Assembly (NCBI GenBank): GCA_027943245.1
Contig: JANDJZ010000757.1
Coordinates: forward strand, 1-24,156
Reading direction: 5' to 3'
Source of the DNA: Acanthamoeba sp. SK_2022b
Lineage: Eukaryota; Discosea; Longamoebia; Acanthamoebidae
DNA length: 24,156 nt
This document shows, piece by piece, positions 9,728 to 18,835 of this stretch. How positions within the stretch are numbered: position 1 is the stretch's first letter; the number at the start of each line of letters is the position of its first letter. A program made the translations under genes and the position numbers. The notes below the pieces were generated by a model. It made no database searches. It saw only the letters and a program-made list of their open reading frames with translations, and was not told the DNA's origin.

Positions 9728-11974
9728 TCAGAAGGCGGTGATCTGGGAGGGCGCCAGCCCCTCGAACGCGATCCGATAGATGGTCGTGAACAGTGGAAAC
9801 CTGCAAGGCCCACGAGGCCTCAGCCTCAACATACAAAGGAAAAACACTGGAGGGATCCGCTACGTACTCTTGGATGAGGCCCCTCTTCTCCAAGATCTCA
9901 TGGATCTCCTGCGCTGTACGTGCGGAGGAAGAGATACATCAGAACATTGGCATCGTCGTGGTCATCATCATCATCATCACCATCAGGCTCATTTGTTGCC
10001 GCGGTGGGCGTGGCCGACATACCAGTGAGCGTGCCCTGCAGCTTTTGGCCGTCGAGCAGCTCCTTCTCGAGCTCTTCGAAGCTCTACGTGGACCGCGTAG
10101 ATATGGTTGTATTGTGTGGTGAGCCATAGACCCACACACCTATCAAGAGAGGACACGGAGCAACCTTGTGTGTCACGACAAAGGCTTCGGCCACCTTCCT
10201 GTTGCGACCGCTGAAGCACGTGACGATCAAGTCGGCCACGCCACAACTACACAAACGCACCAACGCGATGATGGAGTGTTGTCAGACGACACTCTGAGCA
10301 TTGATTAGCACGCATGTGGGCGAGAGATAGGGGTAGTAGTCACCTCTCGAAGAAGGTACGCGACTTGATGTTGTGGAAGATCGTGTCGGCGAACTTTCGC
10401 ATCTCCTCTAGCCCACATCGAATGATGGCCGCCTTCGTGTTCGACGAATACCTTCGGCACCCCATCAACAATCAGCGTTTGTGCGTGCGTGTTGTGTGTG
10501 ATTTGTTGTATGTTCAGTGAAAGATGATCCGAAGCGGGAGACTTACCCCAGACCATCGCAGAAGCCAGCGCCCAAGGCAACCACGTTCTTCAGCGCCCCG
10601 CACACCTCCACGCCCGCCACGTCGTCCACCGTGTTGATCTATTGTCGACAAAAATTGGGCAACGAGCCACGGTCACCACGCGGGATTTGGGGGGGGGGGT
10701 GTAAGCTGCAAGGAGGGCCCCGGTACCCGGAAGGTCGGGTTGTGGAAGAGCTTCTTCCAGACCTCCCCGGTCGCCTTGTCCATGTAGCCGATGGTGGCTT
10801 CGCTGAACTCTCCCTTGGCCACCTCATTGGCGATGTTGGCTGAGAACGCGCAAAGGTGAGCCGTCCTTGGCACTAGGGCGAGACAGACAGCGGAGTGGAG
10901 GAGAGGAGGTGGTACCGCCACACAAGACGCTCACGTCGAGTCCCAGCAGATCTACGCGCACAACAACAACAACGTTGAGACGTTGATCAGCCACGAGTCT
11001 TCACCAATGGACACAATAGGCCCCCAGGGCCTAAGCCTAAGCGAAAAGCGAATGTGCCGTGCCGTGGATGAGCTCGGAGATAAGCTGCGGCTCGCCATCG
11101 ACCACCGACATGCCCTGCATACCGCCATGCACGTGCGCGTGTGTGCCACGTGTCAGTATCGTTAGGAGTGAGCCTATAAACGTGCGTTACCCACCTTGAT
11201 GAGAGAGATCGCCCTGGCGTCGGGTCTGATGTGGCCCAACACCTTCTTGCACGTGGCGCCCACGAACTGAACGCAGCAGCGAGTGAGCAACCGCGAGACA
11301 CACCAAGAGGTTAGGGTGGCTCTACCTGATGCGGGAGCACCCAGACGAGCAAGTGGGCGTCTTTCACCGCTTCGATGAGGTCGGGCTCGGCCACGACGTT
11401 CGAGGGCAGCTTGATGCCGGGCAAATATCTGCGTAGCGCATCGTCCAGGAAGTGTTTGAACAAAATTTAATGAAATAACAAATAAAACGGCAAATAAAAA
11501 TATGTGGCACATGTGCCACACGCGTGAGGTGACGGTCGTACTTGACGTTCTCGTGCTCGGTGTTGATGATATCCGTAAGCTTGCGCCCCTGCACCAGCTC
11601 CTCAAACACCCACCTGGAACACGTGAGTGGACGGCCGCCGCGAGCAAGCGACACTCGCTGATGTCTTTCAGGGAGTCACGTACATTTTGAGGCGAGGCAA
11701 GAAGAGGTCGGGCTGCCTTGCCACGTTCTCCCCCGCCACCTTGGCGATGGCGCTACCCCTATTTTTGATTTTATTTAATTAAAAAATATAAATATAATAA
11801 ATTTTGAAAATAAATAAGAATGCAAAGTGAAAGATTTATCAAAATATTCCATACAAAATGCAAAGCGGCAGGGCAGCATAAAACGTACCAGTTTCCGGAG
11901 CCGATGATAGCAACCTGAAAAGGTCCTCCGGAGGTGCTGTTGTGGACCGTAGTGGTGGTGGTGTGGGCCTGCAT
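9728..11974 (-). CDS. GPD1: Glycerol-3-phosphate dehydrogenase (NAD+), cytosolic type
   Basis: This enzyme interconverts dihydroxyacetone phosphate and sn-glycerol 3-phosphate with NAD(H), supplying glycerolipid synthesis. Fourteen exons join in phase to 356 residues: 11974-11889, 11758-11684, 11613-11542, 11428-11326, 11266-11195, 11114-11063, 10951-10916, 10839-10727, 10638-10547, 10451-10344, 10246-10165, 10083-10023, 9913-9868, 9800-9728. The Rossmann motif GSGNWG is at 25-30. Further on are [22 protein letters not shown], the catalytic-lysine block [49 protein letters not shown] and [13 protein letters not shown]. The end is [12 protein letters not shown], close to the family's usual C terminus. 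The ATG at 11974 is the first in frame; a TTG at 11992 is less likely. No targeting peptide or microbody signal is visible. One intron has a GC donor. Confidence 0.96.
10952..11062 (-). other. GC-AG intron in the GPD gene
   Basis: Exon 6 ends CTCATCCACG and is followed by GCACGG, not GT. No GT lies between the conserved residues LISELIH and the next exon in a phase that works. Joining at this GC to the acceptor at 10952-10953 gives [19 protein letters not shown], which matches the family without gaps. The intron is 111 nt. Confidence 0.75.
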
Positions 11975-12164
11975 GCTTTGCTTGTGTGGCAAGGTGGGAC
12001 TGCCCAGTGTGTTGGTGCTCTGTCCAATCTTCCGATGGCCCTGGGCTTCTGGGCCTCGTTTTTCGTGTTTTTCCCGTGCATATTCCGCATACCTTATTTT
12101 CTATAGTTAGAGGAATATTTTTATGACATAAAAGAGATTACCAGGCAGAACACCAGGCACTAAC
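11975..12164. promoter_or_regulatory. 190-bp bidirectional promoter region, GPD / KCTD-like
   Basis: Two start codons face away from each other across 190 bp. A CCAAT lies at 12024-12028. TATA-like stretches are CTATAGAAAA on the minus strand (about 12095-12104), suited to GPD, and ACATAAAAGA (about 12125-12134), suited to the plus-strand gene. Promoter function is inference from position. Confidence 0.5.
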
Positions 12165-14324
12165 ATGAAGAAGATCGCGACGAATTCGCAAGAAAAGAGG
12201 AAGCGCAACGAGACACAGGATGGTGATGAAGAGGAGGAGGAGAACCTCTGCCCTATGAGCTTTGGCACAGGTTAGGTCCCCCTTGGTGAAGAGCGCCACA
12301 CTGTATTCTTTTTCTTTCTTAGTTTTGAGTACTCCATATCTTATTTCCATTTCTGGACAGCCGACACAAGGAGGCCAACAACCAGGGCTCTGCCCAATCA
12401 ACACTCGCGCGTACGCACAAGGCCTCTCCCGACCGGCGGCCGCTCGGCGGGTGCACGTGCATTCACCTTTCCCGCGTCGCCGCAGGTGATGTTTGCCCTG
12501 CCTTCGCCGCCGTCGTCATCAGCGCCGCCCGTTGTGTTTGGCCAATCGAAAGAGGAGATAGGCAGCGCCGACAGTGCCAAGGAGAGAAATGGCGAAGGAG
12601 AGAACGATGATGAGGGAGAGGAGGAGGAAGATAGAGAGGAGGGCGAAGGCAAGGAAACGAAGAACGAAGGACAGAAGACACCGGCCAGGGCGTCTACAGC
12701 GTCGTTGTACGGGATGTCCCTGTCCGAGCTGGAACAGTCTCTGCAGGTAATGATGCCATGTTCATGTGTCACCCAACGACTCACGCGATGGCCCTCCCTC
12801 GCTCTCTCCTTGGCGCGTCGTGCAGGAGTTGGAGCGAGAGATGCGGGAGCTCGTCGCCACCAAGGCCGATCTCGCCATGTGTTTGGATGGCATCGAGACA
12901 CAGATCGCCGACATCACCACCCACAAGACTCTCACTCAGGCGCTGTACTCCCCTTCAACACACGCGCGCCCACATGACACGACACGCAACACGACACGAG
13001 CGGACAACTGATGTGTGCGTGCAGAGTCCAGATCAGGAAGAACAACTTGAGGCTCGCGGAGGAGGCCAACCGCGTAAGGGACAGGAAAGCCGAGCTGGAG
13101 GACGCGACCGCTAAGGTGCGTGGCGAGCTCGAGCAGCTCAGCCTCGAGCGGGATCAGCGCGCCGCGGAGCTCGAGCGCATCAAGCTGGAGAAGGTCGAGA
13201 TCAAGCAGCTGGCCGCGAAGAAGAAGGAGGTAGAAGACCTGGCGGCGGAGCTGGAGAGCCGGAAGGCGGCGGCGGACGACCTGCGCGCGCGGCTGGAGGA
13301 GGCCGAGACGACGCTCGCCGCCGACCGGGAGAGCCTGCACGAGGAGCGGGAGGCCCTGGCCGCCGAGAAGCAGAAGATGGGCAACCTACAGGAGTTCGCC
13401 ACGCGCAGGGTGAAGCTCAACGTAGGCGGCACGCACTTCCACACGTCCCTGTCCACCCTTACCCAAGTGCCGTCCATGTTTTCTGGTAGGGCCATATATT
13501 ATTATTTTTTTATTTTTATTCTTATTCTTATCATATTATATATTTTATAAATCAATTTGTGTAGACAAAGCACTCACTTGCGCACAGCCATGTTCAGCGG
13601 GAAGTACCGCATGGACGCAGACGACGACGGCTGTTACTTCATTGGTATGCTATTGTCTTGGTGTCAGGGTCTCAAGCCCGATCTGGCATAGCGCCCCGTG
13701 TGGGTTTCGCTCACACGCACGACCCTTCGCATGTTGGCAGACAGAGACCCCACGCACTTCCGCTACGTCCTCAACTTCCTCCGCGACTCGCGCATCGAGG
13801 TAACCCGTCCCTCCCTTTCTCCTTTCAGCGTGCATCTCGAGATCACGGCGCGCCCATGTCGTGTCGTTTCGTGTAGCGCTACGCGATGACCGGACTGACG
13901 TGAAGCATGTGTGCACGCGACGCTCACGTCATCATCGATGGCCCGTCCCATGACGCAGGTGCCCGCAGAAGGGGCCCAGACGCTCGTGCGGGAGCTGCTG
14001 GCGGAGGCCGAGTTCTACCAGGTGGACGGGCTCATCGCTCTTCTCACCCAGACGCTTGACGATTCCGGCGGGAGAGGCGACCGCTTCTCGTCGGCGGCTT
14101 CTCCCTCTCCCTCTCCCTCTCCCTCTCCGTTCCAGTTCAGGTGCTCCTCTCTCCGCCACCAAATCCACAACCGGTTCATCTGGAGCCTTACTCATCCGGA
14201 GATGGCTCACCCTGCAACACGCGAAGCTTCCAAGCAGACCCGCCTAACCCACCTCGGGTGCCGAAGAGCGCGGCAAGGAGCACCATCCCGTCATCCACCA
14301 CGCGGCACCACCCCCGACCGATGA
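12165..14324 (+). CDS. Coiled-coil protein with BTB/POZ T1 (KCTD-like) domain
   Basis: Exons 12165-12270, 12361-12410, 12486-12746, 12826-12944, 13025-13485, 13588-13644, 13741-13799 and 13959-14324 give about 492 residues. The N terminus is basic (KRKRNE) then acidic. Residues 80-120 are Glu-rich, and about 130-300 form a long coiled coil (LEREMRELVATK, LEQLSLERDQRAAELERIK). A T1/BTB tetramerisation domain follows at about 307-400: VKLNVGGTHFHTSLSTLT, PSMFSAMFSGKYRMD, GCYFIDRDPTHFRYVLNF and AEAEFYQVDGLIALL. KCTD proteins usually act as oligomeric adaptors, often for CUL3 ubiquitin ligases; that role is unproven here. The T1 domain comes after the coiled coil, whereas most KCTD proteins start with it. 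The acceptor at 13587, not the nearer TAG at 13564, preserves the domain. The C terminus past about 400 is uncertain: the CT-rich tract at 14099-14128 may be an intron's pyrimidine tract. Confidence 0.82.
14099..14128 (+). repeat. (CTCCCT)n tract
   Basis: Five hexanucleotide copies near the end of the KCTD-like gene encode a Ser-Pro repeat if translated. They are followed by TTCCAGTTCAG, which resembles a 3' splice site, so they could instead be the pyrimidine tract of an intron with a non-GT donor upstream. Confidence 0.8.
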
Positions 14325-14650
14325 TGCCGTAAGCACGGCGGGACTGCTTTGCGTGCGCGTTGGGGGACAACTTCAGCGAAAGTGAACACAACGCAGTTAC
14401 GTATTACGGGGTTGTCATTCATTTGTGAATGAACCGGGTGAGATCGGCGGGAGGCCTTGTTTAGGAAAAAACAGTGCGTCTCTTTTTAACACCACCGGCG
14501 ATTGGTCACACCGCTTGGCTGACTTTCCTTTTATCCGTTAGGTTGGAGTCAGCACCCAATCGCAAAGCGCGCGGTGAGTTGATAAAGGATTACAAAACTT
14601 TAAGGCGCCAGGATAAATCCACTTTATCCATCATCGCAATGGGCTGTTTC
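14325..14650. terminator. Convergent 3' region with two perfect hairpins
   Basis: The stops of the KCTD-like gene (14324) and the GATA factor gene (14651) face each other across 326 bp. There is a perfect 7-bp stem with a 4-nt loop at 14415-14432 (TCATTCA/TGAATGA) and a perfect 7-bp stem with a 5-nt loop at 14611-14629 (GGATAAA/TTTATCC). No coding frame is supported. A role in 3' end formation is inference; eukaryotic genes do not need such hairpins for termination. Confidence 0.45.
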
Positions 14651-16141
14651 TCAGTTCAACAGAAAGTTAACGCTCGCTCTGTGGCTGGTACCGGAGGCGC
14701 TGGCGTCCTCCTCTCCCTCGCTACTACTGCTGCTGCTTCTGGCTTGGTTCTTTTCGCCTGCGCAGGCCTGTGGCTGGCTCTGCTGAAGCTTTGCCCGCTT
14801 CCTGCTCTTCTTCTTTCGATCAACGCTCATACTGTCCTGAGGTAGGCCCTGCGCAGATGCCAAGAGCGCCCGTCGCTTCTCTTCCTTCTTCCTCTTGCGC
14901 ATATACCGCATGCCACACGCGTTACACAGTCTGTGCACGCATGACGCGAGTATATACTGTGAGTGATTGCCAACGTTCCGCACTGCGGGGCCAGCCCAGA
15001 GATAGAGATAAGTACGTGGAGCTCCCCATCGGCCCGCTGCGCCACTGCAGTGCGCAACCCAAACGGGACACATGAGCGAACAGGTGGGGTGGTTAAAAAA
15101 ACACAACAAAAATTGCAGCGGAACTAAAAGCACGCCTGCTGGCGAGGTGCTCAGCACACAGTGTGCAGGGTGTGCGAACCTGGATCGACGACTCGCGACC
15201 GCAGTCCACACACACGCGGGGAGCGTGAAACGACATGCCCGGCGGCAGGCCTCGCGCCTCTGAAAAATTGTAATTGTGCGGCTGTGCGGGTGAGTGAGGG
15301 TTCAAGGGCGTTGCGGCTCTTGCGTGTACCTGAGCCGGCCTGCGTCAACGTGGGCGAAGAGAGTGCGACTGCCTCGAGCAGTCCGCTGGCGATGGCGGCT
15401 GGAACGGGGTTGTTGTTGTTGTAGCTGTGCTGAAGCCCGTAGACATAGGAGGGAGAAGCAGTGGACGTTGGGGCCGGCGGGAGCGGAGTGGACGGTCGCG
15501 GCGACGACATGGGCGACGAGGAGGAAGACGGCGAGGGACAGGAAAGGGCAGGCGAGTTGTAGCGGGGGATAGAGGACAGCGAGGAAGACGAGGAGATCGA
15601 CGACGGGGAGAAAGCTGTTGACACCGGCGAAGGACCAAAGGTCGAGGTGTGTGTGCTGCCGCTGTGCGCTGACGTGAATGGTAGAGCAGGCGACGTCGAT
15701 CGACTTCCTGCAGTGGAGGCCGCCGAGGTCGAGGTAGAAGCATGGAGTTGGCCAAAGAAGAAGCCGGCCGCGGTCAGGCTCTCCCGGAGCGACGCGACAT
15801 CTTCCGGTCTGAGAAGGCCACCGGCTTCGCTCCCCCGGCGACTCGTTTGCGCGGCGTTCTCGCACACGAGCGACAGCTACAAGGACGAAGAGTGTGAGTG
15901 AGAACCCAAAAGCGAAGAGGTAACTTAGTGAGGTTCTACTACTAGGCCTAAAGAGCGAAAGCCAAGGTACCTGGAGCAGTAGGAGTTTGGCGGCGGGCGA
16001 AGGTGGAAGGAGAGGAGGAGAGGAGACTGGGTTGGTAGTGTTGAGCGGTGGCGTGGCCGGCGCAAGATGCGGAGAGAGCGGGGTCTGTGGATGATGTGGT
16101 TGGAGTTGCGGTGACCCGGCCGGTCTCGGAGCTGAAGACAT
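14651..16141 (-). CDS. GATA-type zinc finger transcription factor
   Basis: Five exons (16141-15971, 15876-15330, 15259-15180, 15044-15016, 14930-14651) join in phase to 368 residues. Residues 1-240 are rich in Pro, Ser and Thr with no recognisable fold, plus a short Asn run. One GATA finger has Cys at 256, 259, 278 and 281 (C-x2-C-x18-C-x2-C): CVDCGRESSIQWRSGP followed by LCNACGMRYMRKRKK. It ends in the basic tail usual for DNA binding, and KKKSRKRAK may serve as a second nuclear signal. The last 40 residues are a Ser/Glu-rich acidic tail. The 29-nt exon 4 carries WRSGPMGSS, the middle of the finger, so skipping it would shift the frame and destroy DNA binding. The start is the first ATG in frame after a GTG. 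Targets are unknown. Confidence 0.9.
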
Positions 16142-17565
16142 CACTTGACCGGCGGGTCTAACACGGAAGGATAAGAAGGAGAAGGTAGATAGAGAACGAA
16201 ACAGTGACCAGCCTCACGACGTCGCAGCGCAGCAGTCTCCGCAACAGTGGCCGGAGAAGAACGGCTTTGATCCAACACGCAAAGAACGAAAACGCAAAAA
16301 GGCGGAGCTAGACAACACACCACAACCCACGAGAGGGAAGTTCTGCTGTTTGTCGCTTTTTACCCCACACACCGAGAACACGCGCATCATCGGGGGTATC
16401 GGCTGGCTGGCATTCGTTACTGCAACTTCCGAGTTGCTGTCCTTCGCTTTTCCTGGGCATGCGGACCAACCAATGGCATGATGACACGCTCTCGTAGATC
16501 CAATTCATTAAATTTTGGGACCCGAGGAACACCACCCGGGTGCACGCGATCCCCGAGGGCGGATTAGATCCACTGCCAGCCTATTGGTTGCGTGTGGGTC
16601 AAGTTAGGCCCAAATGTGAGAAAGCTCTGCAGCTCAATCGTTGCCCATCAGCACCGACGCGTTTTCGCTCTGCGCAACATGCGGCCCAATATCCCTTCGC
16701 GTATCACTTCTCCCGACCTTCAACTACTCTACTGTCTTCTCCACCCATTCTAGCTGTGTTGGAAGTCTATGAGACTGAGTGGCCCGAGGAAGACGTGAGG
16801 AGAGAGAAAGATATATTCGAGAAAGCGGTCCCGAGGACACAAAAGGGATAGTCCGGAGAATGGTAACTCCAACAAGATGTTCTCCTTCTATCGTGGTGAG
16901 TTAAGTCGACCTGCTACTACGATCACCCGGGTCGTACGAGGTCTCATGGCACCAGAACGCGCCGGCTCATTCTTTTGATCAACGTGAACGACACCTGACC
17001 AACTTTGCATGAGGAGCTGAGATTCACCTGTGGCTCGTGGATGCCTGCAAGTTCGAGGCCTTCGTGATTGGCCGCCCAGCAATAGCTCTCCCGCTCTGTG
17101 ACTCTGGCAGCAACGGCAAGTCGTAAGATCAGCATCGGCATCCCTGTCGTCACCTTGAACACATCTGCCATGCGCGCCCTTGGGATGGTGAAAGGGACAG
17201 CATCACCAACTGGCTTGGATGAATAGGGCAGATTGGCTCCTTTACGGTCTTGGTCTTGCAGTCGCGCCGAAGGATGCCAGTACCGGCACCTTGACATTGC
17301 CTTGGGCCACGAAGAAAGTCCAACAGGCCACGAAAGAAGATCCAGTGGTCTGCATGATCGGCGCGTCTCGAAGACCGCATGTTAGGGACCTCAGGGCGCT
17401 GCCACACAGGACCGCCAGCGCTGTGCCAAGCAAGAGGTAAGCTTCTCATCCAGATGGTGTACAAACTTCGCTTGCTTGGGCGTTGGTTTGTTAAGGTTTG
17501 AGAGAGTAACGCCGATCAGTCTGTGAGCGTGGGTGGTGAGCATATCAGTTTATTTAATTATTGGC
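16142..17565. other. 1.4-kb intergenic region, no supported gene
   Basis: The right part holds the 3' side of the TMEM151-like gene and the left part the promoter of the GATA factor, both minus-strand. CCAAT occurs at 16470-16474, and ATTGG lies further out near 16580. A minus-strand frame at 16944-17297 (117 codons from ATG) and neighbouring frames upstream to about 17440 look partly protein-like but need frame changes and match no family I recognise. I see no tRNA, repeat array or mobile element. Confidence 0.5.
16944..17297 (-). pseudogene. Possible decayed coding fragment
   Basis: This open frame of 117 residues from an ATG includes a stretch of normal composition (DAVPFTIPRARMADVFKV, then MPMLILRLAVAARVTE and NHEGLELAGIHEP). 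A second minus frame just upstream (about 17242-17330) reads WTFFVAQGNVKVPVLASF before ending, as if a longer frame had been broken near 17260. I recognise no family. It may be chance in GC-rich DNA, a decayed gene, or exons of a gene whose splice sites I could not settle. Confidence 0.2.
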
Positions 17566-18482
17566 TTATACCTCCTCAAGCCCCGCAATTGGCTCCTTGA
17601 TGACAATGCGCCTCTTGAAAGAGAAGTGGCCCTTGACGGTGGCCCGGTCAAACCAGATGCGGTAGAGGAACGAAGCCTGCAGCAACACCGTCACCAGGAC
17701 GTAGGCGAGCCGGTTCATTCCCCATGGCCGCTGGCTGAGGTCGATAAAAGCGAGCATGTGCTCACTGAAGCCCGGACAGGTGATTGTCTCCCACTGGTTG
17801 TACAGACTGTCACGCTTTTCGTTCCGTCGTTTGAACGCGTCGCGCCACGCGGTGCAGTGCTGGCTCGTGTACTGGTCGGCGGGCGCCCAGGTCTGGCTCA
17901 GATCTATGCGCGTGGCCGCGTGGCGCATGAGCTCCGGCGTGAGGCCGCCCGACTCATCGTACCACTCGTCGTAGTTCAGCTGGTCGCTGTCGGTGTGGGT
18001 GACTACCCTCTCCTGGTAGGTCTCAACCCTGGATGTGGTGGAGCTGGTGCCGTCGGACTTATAAGTGGTGTCGTAGACGATGCGGGTGCGGGTCTCGTAG
18101 TGGTAGCACTCACCGTAGAGGACGATGGTACCATCGAGCGCGTGCGCCTCACTCCGCCCGTGTCGTTATTGCCGTCGTCTGCCAAGTTGATCAGCAGGAT
18201 CAGGAGACCCAAGCTTCCGACCTCCGAGACCCACAGGGTGACGAACAGCACTAGAGAGAGAAGGTGAGGCGAGCGGCGACAGCCCCACCGGTGCTGCTCC
18301 AAACGGTGCTCCACGCCCTCTTGAATTTGGACTTGGGCTGGGGAGCGCGAGATGAGGGGCAGAGTCTCGCCGGTGGCTCCCTCGCCATTGATGGAGGCGG
18401 GGGCAGTGGCTGTGGCCAGTGGCTGCTCCATGTTTTGCTTTGGTCGCGTTACAAAGAAGAAGGGGTTCAGGTTGGCCAACAT
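17566..18482 (-). CDS. TMEM151-family membrane protein, with a frame break
   Basis: The best model joins 18482-18153 and 18108-17566 (290 residues), but the 44-nt gap is shorter than any other intron here (shortest 59) and has a poor acceptor. After an N-terminal region of about 75 residues comes a hydrophobic segment (LVLFVTLWVSEVGSLGLLIL). The cytoplasmic family core follows: CYHYETRTRIVYDTTYKSDG, then ETYQERVVTHTDSDQLNYDE. Near the C terminus lie GFSEHMLAFIDLSQRPW and a second hydrophobic segment, MNRLAYVLVTVLLQASFLY. This matches the TMEM151 pattern YHYxxRTRxV, YxERVxTH and RPPW followed by a membrane segment. The frame changes between NNDTGG (about 18153) and the Cys of CYHYET (18108). 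One lost base, a very short intron, or a decayed gene would each explain it. The family's molecular function is poorly known. Confidence 0.65.
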
Positions 18483-18835
18483 TTAAGCGCTTATTTCCGT
18501 CCCACCCCAATTGGCCACTCTAAATAGGCCAGAAAGTTGCACTGTCACCGGTGATCCGAATAAACAAATAATACATTCTATTGGGCAATAATTTACGTGT
18601 TCTTTTTACCAACGCCTCTTCGTGCACGTTGCGTGGAAGAGGGGCTCGAGGGCCGCTTCTCTCGTACCAGCAAGAGAGCCTCCTTCAGGAACGCTTCTCG
18701 TAGTGCCTGGTGAGGTAGAGAGTGAAGAAGATAAGATCCGAGAAGTGAATTAGAAATAGCACACCAAGTTCGGCAGATCTGATTGACTGCAAGATCTGTA
18801 TATGTACAAATACAGCTTTATTTATGTGCGGGAGC
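18483..18835. other. Intergenic region between the TMEM151-like gene and the 410-aa orphan
   Basis: These 353 bp contain the promoter side of the TMEM151-like gene, with a palindromic CCAATTGG at 18507-18514 and ATTGG at 18580-18584, and the 3' UTR of the next minus-strand gene. A 7-bp stem with a 14-nt loop (CCTCTTC/GAAGAGG) lies at 18615-18642. No coding frame is supported. Confidence 0.5.

Noticed and set aside
9780..10129. Plus-strand frames with His or Ser runs
   Set aside because: They come from a short (CAT)n stretch in a GPD intron and from antisense of GPD exons.
12464..12901. Ser/Pro-rich minus-strand frames opposite the KCTD-like gene
   Set aside because: They are the antisense of a Glu-rich coding region, which always reads as Ser/Phe/Leu-rich on the other strand.
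16540..16851. 103-codon plus-strand frame in the intergenic gap
   Set aside because: It begins with GTG, has no domain or splice support, and overlaps CCAAT-bearing promoter sequence.
17533..18267. 244-codon plus-strand frame
   Set aside because: It lies opposite the TMEM151-family coding sequence, starts with a non-ATG codon, and has no recognisable domain.
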